Shown here: piece after piece, positions 33,520-48,569 of the stretch
How positions within the stretch are numbered: the first letter of the stretch is position 1
Layout: every line of letters starts with the position of its first letter
NCBI GenBank assembly: GCA_003138855.1
Contig: PLHF01000043.1
Coordinates: forward strand, 1-54,132
Origin: Acidimicrobiaceae bacterium
Lineage (GTDB): Bacteria > Actinomycetota > Acidimicrobiia > Acidimicrobiales > RAAP-2
Direction of reading: 5' to 3'
Length of the DNA stretch: 54,132 nt
Position numbers and translations under genes: made by a program
The notes under the pieces: model-generated
Told to the model about the DNA's origin: nothing
Databases searched by the model: none
Seen by the model: only the letters and a program-made list of their open reading frames with translations

Positions 33520-34121
33520 GGCAGCCGCCGGGCCCACAGGTCGGTGACAGGGATGCCCAGCCGGGCGAGGAGCAGGCGCAACGCAGGCAGCGACAGGCCG
33601 ATCACGTTGCCCGGGTCCCCGTCCACCCCCTCGACGAACGGCGCCGACCGGCCGTCGAGGGTGAAGGCGCCGGCCACGGCCATCGCCTCGCCGGTGGCGA
33701 GATAGGCGTCGAGCTCGGCTTCGGTGGTGGTGGCGAACCGCACGGTGGTGCCCACCGCCTCGGTGACGTGGCGCCCCGTCGACTCGTCGATGACGCAGTG
33801 CCCGGTGTAGAGCGTCCCCGACCGTCCCCGCATCGAGCGCAGCCACTCCCGGGCCTGGTCCTCCGAGGCGGGCTTGCCGTGCGGGGTCCCGTCGAACTCG
33901 AGCAGCGAGTCGCATCCCACGACGATGGCGTCACCGGTCGGATCGGCCACCGCCCGGGCCTTGCGCTCGGCCAGCAGCGTCACCGAAGTCACGGTGTCGG
34001 TGGCCTCGATGTCGTCCTCGTCGACCCCGCTCACCACGACCTTGGGGTCGAAGCCGGCATCACGGAGGAGGCGGAGCCGTGCCGGGGAGCCCGAGGCGAG
34101 GACGAGGGTGCGTACGGGCAT
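33516..34121 (-). CDS. maf: Maf family nucleotide pyrophosphatase
   Basis: This 201-residue protein begins VLASGSPARLRLLRDAGF, the hallmark of Maf/YhdE. GCDSLLEFDGTPHGKP, GRSGTLYTGHCV and FVEGVDGDPGNVIGLSLPALRLLL follow. Maf proteins hydrolyse non-canonical or excess nucleoside triphosphates (dTTP, UTP or modified forms) and influence cell division in some bacteria. ATG 34121 is chosen because the conserved segment starts four residues later. It is coupled to the dusB-like gene. Confidence 0.92.
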   Translation of the reverse strand: MPVRTLVLASGSPARLRLLRDAGFDPKVVVSGVDEDDIEATDTVTSVTLLAERKARAVADPTGDAIVVGCDSLLEFDGTPHGKPASEDQAREWLRSMRGRSGTLYTGHCVIDESTGRHVTEAVGTTVRFATTTEAELDAYLATGEAMAVAGAFTLDGRSAPFVEGVDGDPGNVIGLSLPALRLLLARLGIPVTDLWARRLP

Positions 34122-34266
34122 GAGCAGAGCGTAGGGGCTGGCTGCCATGGGCAAGGTCACTCCCTGGGTCACCGGGGGCCGCTCGCCGGACACCCGGTGG
34201 CTCTCTCGGGTGACGCCCCACCGGCGGTGGCGTGTGGCCCGCCGGTGAGTGCGCGATCCTTGTCCC

Positions 34267-34548
34267 ATGACCGATGCAGGCATCACACTGGCCCCGGCCC
34301 AGGTCGACCCCGAGCTCGACGGCGACCACGAGCGGATGTCCCACATCGTGCTCGAAGGGTTCAAGCCGGAGAAGGGCGACTTCATCTCGGCGGGGCCCTC
34401 GGTGGTGCAAGGAATGGTCAACGGGACAGCGGTCAAGGCGCTGTGCGGGAAGATCTGGGTGCCCGGCCGCAATCCCAAGCGCTATCCGCTCTGCCCGACC
34501 TGCAAGGAGATCGCCGAGTCCCGGGGCTGGAAGGTCCCTGCCGGATAG
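34267..34548 (+). CDS. DUF3039 family protein
   Basis: This 93-residue protein has the actinobacterial DUF3039 pattern: HIVLEGFKPEKGDF in the N-terminal half, then GTAVKALCGKIWVPGRNPKRYPLCPTCKEI. The cysteines in ALCGK and CPTC look like a zinc site. No function is known to me. The ATG at 34267 is preferred; GTG 34249 is in frame. It faces maf across a 145-nt divergent gap. Confidence 0.85.
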   Translation: MTDAGITLAPAQVDPELDGDHERMSHIVLEGFKPEKGDFISAGPSVVQGMVNGTAVKALCGKIWVPGRNPKRYPLCPTCKEIAESRGWKVPAG

Positions 34549-34569
34549 CACCGGGTGGGGGAGCGCTGC

Positions 34570-35244
34570 TCAGGGCAGCTCGCCGATGCCCTTCCACACC
34601 AGGTAGGCGGCAAAGACCACCTCGACGGCGATGCCGATGGCGCGGGCGTGCCGGGTGACGAAGGTGTGGGCGGCGTTCAACGGGGGATCGGCCCTGTCGC
34701 CGAGGACGGAGACCAGGCCCACCGGGACGAGCACCGGCAGCAGGGTGACGACGAAGAGCACTGCGAAGACAACGGTGCGGTCGAGCGTCCCCACCGTCGA
34801 GCGGGTGAGCTCGTGCAGGGCGGCGAGGAAGAGCACCAGGGTGGAGAAGTTGACCACCATGCCCACGGCACCGACGCCGAGGAACCAGAAGGTGGGGGCG
34901 GTGCCCAGGCGCCCGGCCGTCCGCTCCTTGTGCTCCTCGCCGGAGGTGGGGTGGTGGTGCAGCGAGCGGAGGGCGAGGACGGCCAGCAGCCCGGCGGCGA
35001 CGAAGGCGATGATCGCACCGCGCAGGGAGTGGTGGCCGTGGTCGGCCTGGTGCAGGTGGTTGAGGACGGTGAACCCGAGCAAGGAGAAGGCGGCGAGGAC
35101 CAACGTCGATCCTGCGGCCAGCGCCCACCCGCGGGCCAGCCGCTTGGTCGGTCCGGAGAGCACCAGCAGCTGCAGGGCGAGCAGAGTGGGGCTGATGGCC
35201 GCCCCGAGGGCCAGGGGGAGCACGGACGCCATCAGTGCTCCCAT
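34570..35244 (-). CDS. GAP family (Sap/LysE-like) membrane protein
   Basis: This 224-residue protein has about six membrane helices. It starts with ASVLPLALGAAISPTLLALQLLVLSG, as in the GAP/Sap family of actinobacterial transporters; the mycobacterial Sap protein is needed for sulfolipid export. A His-rich cytoplasmic loop (HHHPTSGEEHKERTAG) lies in the middle. The cargo here is unknown. ATG 35244 is likely; ATG 35232 also fits. It follows the bsaP-bioB pair on the same strand after 88 nt. Confidence 0.75.
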   Translation of the reverse strand: MGALMASVLPLALGAAISPTLLALQLLVLSGPTKRLARGWALAAGSTLVLAAFSLLGFTVLNHLHQADHGHHSLRGAIIAFVAAGLLAVLALRSLHHHPTSGEEHKERTAGRLGTAPTFWFLGVGAVGMVVNFSTLVLFLAALHELTRSTVGTLDRTVVFAVLFVVTLLPVLVPVGLVSVLGDRADPPLNAAHTFVTRHARAIGIAVEVVFAAYLVWKGIGELP

Positions 35245-35332
35245 CGGTGCAACGTAGCCGGAGAGGGACGGACGGAGGCCGACTGCTGCACCCACCGGTA
35301 CCGTGTCGGTGGAGCGGGGGCCGACCGCCGCC

Positions 35333-35533
35333 TCAGCGAGCGGCGAGCTCCCCGTGGTCCCGGCACCCGGCCCGGTAGCCGGCGGGGCTCACCGCCACCG
35401 TGAGCCGCCGTCCGCACTCGGGGCAGAAGCGCGGGGGGTCGAGCGTTCGGCCGCACCCCGGGCAGGAGGATGTGGCTGACCCGCAGCCTGTGCAGAAGCG
35501 GACGGCCTCGGGGGCGGTGCCGGTCATCGTCAC
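35333..35533 (-). CDS. bsaP: Biotin synthase auxiliary protein-like zinc-ribbon protein
   Basis: This 66-residue cysteine-rich protein starts 10 nt after the bioB stop. Cysteines lie at residues 14, 17, 24, 27, 37, 40 and 57, with the core LDPPRFCPECGRRLTVAVSP and a final RAGCRDHGE. This matches BsaP, the small protein encoded behind bioB in mycobacteria and other actinobacteria and required there for biotin synthase turnover. GTG 35533 gives the longest form; ATG 35527 is also possible. Identification rests on the motif and on position beside bioB. Confidence 0.82.
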   Translation of the reverse strand: MTMTGTAPEAVRFCTGCGSATSSCPGCGRTLDPPRFCPECGRRLTVAVSPAGYRAGCRDHGELAAR

Positions 35534-35543
35534 GGCGGGACGG

Positions 35544-36650
35544 TCAGAGGATGCCGGTCAGGGCACCGACCGGCATGCGCAGGTCGGAGAGCATCTGGAG
35601 GTCCTCCTCGGGGGAGCGGCCCAGCGTGGTCAGGTAGTTCCCCACGATGAGTGCGTTGATACCCGAGGTCATGCCCATCGACTGCAGCTCGCGGAGGGTG
35701 ACCTCCCGCCCTCCGGCGTAGCGGAGGATGACGCCGGGGAGCCCCAGGCGGAACAGGGCGATCCACCGGATGGCCTCCCAGGCGGCCACCGGCTGGGCAT
35801 CGCCGAGCGGGGTGCCCGGGCGGGGGTTGAGGAAGTTGAGCGGCACCTCGGTGGGATCGAGTTCCTGGAGCTGGCCCAGCAGCTCGATCCTCTGGGCGTC
35901 GGTCTCGCCCATGCCGATGAGGGCGCCGCAGCAGAGCTCCATGCCGTGGGTGCGGACCAGGAGGCAGGTGTCCTGGCGCTCCTCCCAGGTGTGGGTGGTG
36001 ACCACGTTGGGGAAGAACGACCGGGAGGTCTCAAGGTTGTGGTTGTAGCGGTGGACGCCTCCCTCGGCGAAGCGCCGGGCCTGGTCGTCGGTCAGCAGGC
36101 CGGCGCTGACCGCCACGTTGAGCCCGGTCCGCCCGTGGATCATCGGAACCAGTTCGAGGATGCGGACCATGGTCCGTTCGTCCGGACCGCGCACGGCCAG
36201 CACGATGCAGAATTCGGAGGCCCCGGCCGCCCTGGTCTCCTCGGCGGCCGCCAGCACCTCGTCGGCGTCGAGGAAGGGCGTGGCCTTGACCGGGGTGTCG
36301 AACCGAGAGGACTGCGAGCAGAAGTGGCAGTCCTCGGGGCATCCGCCGGTCTTGGCCGACAGGATGCCCTCGACCTCGACCTCGGGGCCGCACCAGGCCA
36401 GCCGGACCTGGTGGGCCAGGGCCGCCAGCGAGGTGACCCACTGGTCGGGCAGTTCGGCCAGGGCGGCCAGCTCCGCGGTGGTGAGCAGTCGCCTCTCCTC
36501 GAGCAGGACCGTCTCGGCCGTGCCCAGCCGGGCGCGGGCCGTCTTCGACTCGATCTCCGGGCGTTCGGGCTCGGACCGGCCGCGGCCCCGGTTGGGCACG
36601 GAGAGGGTGACGGTGGTACGGATGGGGGTGGCAGCGGTCTCGCCGGGCAT
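35544..36650 (-). CDS. bioB: Biotin synthase (radical SAM)
   Basis: This 368-residue enzyme inserts sulfur into dethiobiotin. The [4Fe-4S]/SAM motif is CPEDCHFC (Cys104, Cys108, Cys111). SEFCIVLAVRGPDE, RYNHNLETSRSFFPNVVTTHT, GMELCCGALIGMGE, VPLNFLNPRPGTPLG and the Arg of AGGREVTL are conserved. Of the four ligands known for the sacrificial [2Fe-2S] cluster in E. coli (Cys97, Cys128, Cys188, Arg260), the second is lost: the segment reads LNVAVSAGLLT, with Val181 where mycobacterial BioB has Cys. ATG 36650 is chosen over the longer ATG 36713, which would overlap the divergent gene. It is followed by bsaP. Confidence 0.93.
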   Translation of the reverse strand: MPGETAATPIRTTVTLSVPNRGRGRSEPERPEIESKTARARLGTAETVLLEERRLLTTAELAALAELPDQWVTSLAALAHQVRLAWCGPEVEVEGILSAKTGGCPEDCHFCSQSSRFDTPVKATPFLDADEVLAAAEETRAAGASEFCIVLAVRGPDERTMVRILELVPMIHGRTGLNVAVSAGLLTDDQARRFAEGGVHRYNHNLETSRSFFPNVVTTHTWEERQDTCLLVRTHGMELCCGALIGMGETDAQRIELLGQLQELDPTEVPLNFLNPRPGTPLGDAQPVAAWEAIRWIALFRLGLPGVILRYAGGREVTLRELQSMGMTSGINALIVGNYLTTLGRSPEEDLQMLSDLRMPVGALTGIL

Positions 36651-36706
36651 CCCGTTACGGTAGTGGCCCGGCGAGACCGACCGGAACGGACGACAGGGGA
36701 TCCATC

Positions 36707-38005
36707 GTGGCATGGGACTTTTCTACGGAACCGGAGTTCGAGGAGCAGCTGGCGTGGATGCGCCAGTTCGTGCGCGAGGAGATCTTCCCCTTCGAGACGC
36801 TCTCCTTGAGCCACGACACCATGGTGGAGGCGGTCAAGCCCCTTCAGGAGCAGGTGAAGTCCCGCGGACTGTGGGCCTCGCACCTTCCGCCCGAGCTCGG
36901 CGGCGGAGGGTTCGGTCAGCTCCGTCTGGGTCTCATGCACGAGATCCTGGGCCAGACCCCCTACGGCCCGTGGGTCTTCGGCAACAACGCTCCCGACTCG
37001 GGCAACGCCGAGCTCCTGGCCATCGGCATCGAGAACTCGGGCCGGGCGGAGCAGCGTGAGAAGTGGCTCCAGCCCCTACTCGACGGGAAGATGCGCAGCG
37101 GGTTCTCCATGACCGAGCCCGGGGCCGGTGCGGACCCCACCATGATCACCACCCGGGCTGTCCGCGACGGGGACGAGTGGATCATCGACGGCCACAAGTG
37201 GTTCACCACCAACGGCTCGGTGGCCGACTTCCTCATCGTGATGGCGGTGACCAACCCGGACGTGCACCCCTATTCGGGCTGCTCGATGATCGTGGTACCC
37301 GTCGACACCCCGGGGGTCGACATCGTCCGCGACGTGGCCACCATGGAGGACCCCGAGGAGCACTTCGGCCGGTTCGGCGGCCACGCCGAGATCGTCTACC
37401 GCGAGGTCCGGGTCCCCTACGAGAACCTGGTCGGCAACGAGGGCGAGGGCTTCCTCCTGGCCCAGCTGCGGTTGGGCCCCGGCCGGATCCACCACTGCAT
37501 GCGGTGGTTGGGCCAGTCCAAGCGGGCGTTCGACATGCTGTGCGAGCGGGCGGTGTCCCGGACCATCCACCACTCGTTGCTGGCCGAGAAGCAGACCATC
37601 CAGAACTGGGTGGCCGACTCGCTGGCCGAGATGACCGCCGCCCGACTGCTGACCCTGTACGCGGCGTGGAAGATGGACAACGAGGGCGCGGCCGCGTCCC
37701 GGGTCGAGATCGCCATGATCAAGTACTACGGGGCCGGCGTCCTCTACAACGTGATCGACCGTGCCATCCAGGTGCACGGCGCCCTCGGCTTCTCGACCGA
37801 CCTGCCGCTGGAGTCGATGTACCGTGCGGCGCGTGCCGCCCGGATCTACGACGGTCCCGACGAGGTCCACAAGGTCACCGTGGCCCGCAGGACGCTCAAG
37901 GGCTACACGCCGGTCGACGTCCCCACCGAGCACGTCCCCACCCGGCGAGCCGAGGCCAAGGAGCGCTTCGCCCACCTGCTCGACCTGGAGACTGCCGACA
38001 GCTAG
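36707..38005 (+). CDS. Acyl-CoA dehydrogenase
   Basis: This 432-residue flavoprotein has RSGFSMTEPGAGADPTMITT, DGHKWFTTNGSVADFLIVMA, HHCMRWLGQSKRAFDMLCERA and the C-terminal QVHGALGFSTDLPLESMYRAARAARIYDGPDEVHK. The last part is typical of the ACAD10/11-like group, where Asp in YDGPDEVH replaces the usual Glu-type pattern. The start is GTG 36707, giving MAWDFSTEPEFEEQL, with GGGGAT upstream. It is divergent from bioB with a 56-nt gap. The substrate is unknown. Confidence 0.93.
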   Translation: MAWDFSTEPEFEEQLAWMRQFVREEIFPFETLSLSHDTMVEAVKPLQEQVKSRGLWASHLPPELGGGGFGQLRLGLMHEILGQTPYGPWVFGNNAPDSGNAELLAIGIENSGRAEQREKWLQPLLDGKMRSGFSMTEPGAGADPTMITTRAVRDGDEWIIDGHKWFTTNGSVADFLIVMAVTNPDVHPYSGCSMIVVPVDTPGVDIVRDVATMEDPEEHFGRFGGHAEIVYREVRVPYENLVGNEGEGFLLAQLRLGPGRIHHCMRWLGQSKRAFDMLCERAVSRTIHHSLLAEKQTIQNWVADSLAEMTAARLLTLYAAWKMDNEGAAASRVEIAMIKYYGAGVLYNVIDRAIQVHGALGFSTDLPLESMYRAARAARIYDGPDEVHKVTVARRTLKGYTPVDVPTEHVPTRRAEAKERFAHLLDLETADS

Positions 38006-38103
38006 GAGCGCAGAGCGGAGGAGTCCCTGTCCAGGCCGTGATGACCTCGCGCCGTCGCCGAGTGTTCGGATCGGCAGGGTACCGGGCGGGTAGGGGTGGA
38101 GGC

Positions 38104-38965
38104 CTAGGACGGAACGGGCGGAATGTCAGCGTCCCGTGGGTCCCCGAACACCGGCGGCCGCTTCTCGCGCAGGGCGGAGACGCCCTCGCGGTAGTCCGGG
38201 CCGGCCATCATCGGGCTGAGCAGCTCCTCGGCGGCCCGGACCGACTCGGCGGCGCTCAGATGGAAGGCGTCGTAGACCTGGCGCTTTGGAGGCGGCCAAG
38301 GAGGCGGGGGAGACCGACGTGGCCAGCATCCGGGCGTACTCGGTCGCGTGGGAGAGAAGCTCCTCGGGGGGAACGACGTCGGTGACCAGCCCGAAGGAGC
38401 GCGCCTCCTCGGCGGTGAACGTCCGGCTCGAGAGGATGAGATCCATGGCCCGGGGCAGCCCGACCAGCTTGGGCAGCAGCCAGGCCAGGCCGAAGGCGCA
38501 GGGCAGCCCGAGTCGGCCGTGGGCGGTGGTGAACTTGGCCCCGGTGGCGGCGAACCGGAGGTCGCAGTAGCACGCGAGGGCGAACCCGATGCCGGCCACC
38601 GGTCCATTGACGGCGGCGAGGATCGGCTTCGGGATCCCGAAGTGGTAGGCCAGCTCGGCGTCGAACTCGGGACGCACCCCGTAGCCCGGCGTGGCCAGGT
38701 CGGCAGGTGCACCGGCGTCGTAGGCGCCCCGGTCGGCGTGTCCCGCCAGGTCCTCGGACTCGGCACCGGCGCAGAACCCCCGGCCGGCACCGGTGACCAC
38801 GACGACCCGCACCCCTCGGTCGGCCGATGCCCGACCGAGGAGCCGGCGGTACTCGGCGTTCATCTGCGCAGTCCAGGCGTTGAGTCGCTCCGGGCGGTGC
38901 AGGGTGATGGTTGCCACCCGGTCGGACACCTCGTACCGGGTCACCTCGAGACCGGACACGCTCAC
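38104..38965 (-). pseudogene. Enoyl-CoA hydratase with single-base frameshift
   Basis: The crotonase-fold reading starts at GTG 38965 (GGGGAG 7 nt upstream) and shows ATITLHRPERLNAW, GAGRGFCAGAESEDL, NGPVAGIGFALACYCDLRFA and HGRLGLPCAFGLAWLLPK. After ASLAASK, at plus 38285-38287 (TTT, minus AAA), the frame shifts. The next frame gives QVYDAFHLSAAESVRAAEEL, then MMAGPDYREGVSALREKRPP, a normal C-terminus ending at 38104. Removing one base of the AAA run restores the full gene. This is either a recent mutation or a sequencing error in a homopolymer; everything else looks intact. It precedes no coupled gene; ahcY lies upstream. Confidence 0.85.
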
Positions 38966-39030
38966 CCGCTGGCTCCCCTCATCTGCTCGATCCACATGCG
39001 GCGCGGCGATCGGCGCAACCGGCCGACGGC

Positions 39031-40479
<1,449 letters not shown>

Positions 40480-40498
40480 GATGGCTCCTTCGCTGTGG

Positions 40499-40519
40499 CC
40501 GGCAACAGGAGGATGCCGG
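40499..40519. other. Hairpin in the ahcY leader
   Basis: CCGGCA and TGCCGG pair perfectly around a 9-nt loop in the 5' region of ahcY, about 20 nt before the start codon on the minus strand. I compared the region by eye with SAH riboswitch features and did not find them. A role in translation control is possible but unproven. Confidence 0.3.
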
Positions 40520-40752
40520 AGCTACGTGGCCACGACGCCATGCGCTGGCGTGCGGGTCGCGTCCAGCCGGGATCACCATCGATGAAGACCACCCGACCAC
40601 TGAGCGCGACCAGGCGATACTAGTCGATGAGCGGCTCGCCCCGTCTGGCGCTCCGGGCCCGGATGCGCCACCATCGGTGTGGTGTCCCCGGGCACGGGGT
40701 GCCGGTCCACGAGGCACCGGCCACGACGGGGACCGGCCAACACGGGAACGGA

Positions 40753-41067
40753 GTGAGGGAGATCAACCGACCTGACGGGTACAAGCTTCGACCGGGTTCC
40801 TTCGAGTGGTGGTTCACCAACCGGTCCACCGATCGCATCACCATCGCGCAGATGCCCAACGTCCCCCTGGTCGTCTTCGGCGTGGCCATCGTCGCCTCCT
40901 GGGTGCTCCACAGCCACGCCCAGGCCAGCCGGATCCTGGGCGATGTGGCCACCGGAGCCCTCGTGATCTGGGCCCTCGACGAATTGATCCGAGGGGTCAA
41001 CCCGTGGCGCCGGGTGCTCGGAGGGGTCGTGCTGGGCGGCACGGCGGTGTCCCTCATCCACCGGTAG
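40753..41067 (+). CDS. Small predicted membrane protein
   Basis: This 104-residue protein is of unknown function. An aromatic N-terminal part (LRPGSFEWWFTNRSTDRITIAQMPN) is followed by two hydrophobic segments, LVVFGVAIVASWVLHS and GDVATGALVIWALDELI, and ends RGVNPWRRVLGGVVLGGTAVSL. The layout suggests two or three membrane helices. GTG 40753 is preferred; an in-frame ATG at 40663 would add a low-complexity leader. It sits between ahcY (divergent) and the beta-helix lipoprotein gene. Confidence 0.6.
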   Translation: MREINRPDGYKLRPGSFEWWFTNRSTDRITIAQMPNVPLVVFGVAIVASWVLHSHAQASRILGDVATGALVIWALDELIRGVNPWRRVLGGVVLGGTAVSLIHR

Positions 41068-41194
41068 CCGGCCCCCCCGGGACGGTGCGGACGTCGTCCG
41101 GAGCACGGCGCACCTGTCCTGTTACGATCCCTTCGTCGTGCCTGTCGGGGACTCTCCCGGCGCCAGGTGCGCATGTGGGGGAAGGGGAAGCGCA

Positions 41195-42868
41195 ATGGCC
41201 GACGGTCGCGGACGGAGTTCGAGGATCGGGCGCAGGGCGCGACGGGAGCCGGGTCGGAGGCGCCGGGCAGCGGTTCTGCTCGGCGCCTGTGTGATGGGAG
41301 CCGGGATGCTGTCCGCGTGCGGCTCGTCATCGGGCTCGTCGGCCACCACGGGTGCCAGCGGCAACGTACTCCTGGTGGGGACGTTCGACGGGCACGCCGG
41401 CAAGTACCAGACCATCCAGTCGGCGGTCGACGCGGCCAAGCCGGGCGACTGGATCCTCGTGGCACCGGGCGACTACCACGAGACCGCTGACGCATCGGAG
41501 ACCGGGCTCGACCCCACCCACGGCTACGCAGGAGGGGTGATCATCACCACGCCGGACATCCACCTGAGGGGTATGAACCGCTCGACGGTGATCGTCGACG
41601 GGACCAAGGCCGGACCCTCCGGTGCCTGCAGTTCGGATCCGAGCGAGCAGACCTTCGGCCCCACCGACGCCAGTGGCAAGACCGTCGGGCGCAATGGGAT
41701 CGTGGTGTGGAAGGCCGACGATGTCACCATCGACAACCTCACCGCCTGCAACTTCCTCGGCGGCAGCGGCGATTCCGGCAACGAGATCTGGTGGAACGGC
41801 GGGGCCGACAGCGCCAAGATCGGCCTCCATGGCTACGAGGGCAGCTACCTGACGGCGACCTCCACTTACTACGGAAACGAGACCACCGCGGCCCAGTACG
41901 GCATCTTCTCCTCGGACTCGGCGGGCCCGGCCACCTGGAACCAGACCTACGCCAGCAACTTCAACGACTCGGGGGAGTACGTCGGGGCGTGCCAGCAGGT
42001 GTGCAACATCACCATCAACCATTCATGGCTGGAATACAGCGCCGTCGGCTACTCGGGGACCAACTCGGGGGGCGCCATCGTGGTGGAGAACTCCCAGTTC
42101 GACAACAACAAGGACGGGTTCGACACCAACACCCAGATCAACGGGGATCCGCCCGCCCCCCAGAACGGAGACTGCCCGGACAACGGCATCAGCCCGATCA
42201 CCCACACCCACTCGTGCTGGGTGTTCATCCACAACAACTCCCACGACAACGACAATCCCAACGTCCCCGCGTCCGGCGAAACCAGCCTGGCGCCGACCGG
42301 GACGGGAATGACGGTGACCGGCGGTCGCAACGACACGGTGATGGACAACACCTTCTCCGACAACGGGGCATGGGGCATCCTGCTGTTTCCCTACCCGGAC
42401 GCGAGCACCCCTGAGTACAACCAGTCCTGCTCGGGCACGGGCGGCGTCGAATCACCGGGCTTCGGTTGCGTCTACGACCCGATGAACGACGCCGTCGTGC
42501 ACAACACCTTCAACAACAACGGCTACTTCGGGAATCCGAGCAACTCCGACATCGCTCAGATCACGTTCAATGGCGGACAACCCCAGAACTGCTACGTGGG
42601 CAACACCGCTCCCAACGGCACGGCGCCGCCGAACCTGGAGCAACTTCAGCCCACGTGCGGCAAGATCACCACCGCGTCCAACACCGGCGGGCCGTTGTTC
42701 GACCAGGTCGTTTGCGACACCGGATTCGGCACCTGCCCGGCCGGTGCGACCTATCCCAAGTTCACCGGAGTGGCCATGCACCCGCTGCCCAAGGGCCTGC
42801 CCACCATGCCCGACCCGTGCAGCGGGGTGCCCGACAACTCCTGGTGCTCGGGAGGCAAGCCGGTCTGA
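41195..42868 (+). CDS. Right-handed beta-helix lipoprotein
   Basis: This 557-residue exported protein has a very Arg-rich N-region, a hydrophobic core and a lipobox LSAC (Cys42). A Ser/Thr-rich linker follows, then a parallel beta-helix with YQTIQSAVDAAKPGDWILVAPGDYHE and repeated N-rich turns such as NSGGAIVVENSQFDNNKDGFDTN and NTFSDNGAWGILLF. Folds of this kind bind or cleave polysaccharides, but I see no lyase motif. The ATG at 41195 is chosen because GGGGAAGCGCA precedes it. It ends convergent with a GH3 glycosidase, so both may act on extracellular glycans. Confidence 0.82.
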   Translation: MADGRGRSSRIGRRARREPGRRRRAAVLLGACVMGAGMLSACGSSSGSSATTGASGNVLLVGTFDGHAGKYQTIQSAVDAAKPGDWILVAPGDYHETADASETGLDPTHGYAGGVIITTPDIHLRGMNRSTVIVDGTKAGPSGACSSDPSEQTFGPTDASGKTVGRNGIVVWKADDVTIDNLTACNFLGGSGDSGNEIWWNGGADSAKIGLHGYEGSYLTATSTYYGNETTAAQYGIFSSDSAGPATWNQTYASNFNDSGEYVGACQQVCNITINHSWLEYSAVGYSGTNSGGAIVVENSQFDNNKDGFDTNTQINGDPPAPQNGDCPDNGISPITHTHSCWVFIHNNSHDNDNPNVPASGETSLAPTGTGMTVTGGRNDTVMDNTFSDNGAWGILLFPYPDASTPEYNQSCSGTGGVESPGFGCVYDPMNDAVVHNTFNNNGYFGNPSNSDIAQITFNGGQPQNCYVGNTAPNGTAPPNLEQLQPTCGKITTASNTGGPLFDQVVCDTGFGTCPAGATYPKFTGVAMHPLPKGLPTMPDPCSGVPDNSWCSGGKPV

Positions 42869-42877
42869 CCCCCGGCC

Positions 42878-48305
<5,428 letters not shown>

Positions 48306-48313
48306 GCCGAACT

Positions 48314-48344
48314 CGGCCCCCCGGGCCTGGTCCGGCCGGGGCCG
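48314..48344 (+). terminator. Hairpin after metX
   Basis: CGGCCCC (48314-48320) pairs with GGGGCCG (48338-48344), with an inner GGCC/GGCC helix. It starts 9 nt after the metX stop. No T-run follows, so it is a GC-rich hairpin terminator candidate. The remaining 225 nt up to the next gene show no convincing gene. Confidence 0.45.
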
Positions 48345-48569
48345 GTCAGGCGCGCTCGGGCGTGAACTCGACCGGCAGAGGCGTGCCTCTCGACGATGCG
48401 GCGTCTCCGCGGTCTCGCCGCCACGGCGGTCCACGGCGGCCACGAGTCCAGCTCCAGCCGCGATCGCCTGATCGAGATCTGCGATCTCAACCTGGTCACC
48501 CGGGGCTGAGGCGCCGACCGTCGGCTTCCCCGCCCGGCCACGGCAGGCGTGTCGCTAGAGTCCCTACCC

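Noticed and set aside
40480..40626. SAH riboswitch upstream of ahcY
   Set aside because: Only a simple 6-bp hairpin was found; the conserved core of that riboswitch class was not recognised. A covariance-model search would settle it.
48362..48530. Small ORFs between metX and the reductase gene
   Set aside because: Short, without motifs or ribosome binding sites; most continue as shadow frames of the reductase gene.
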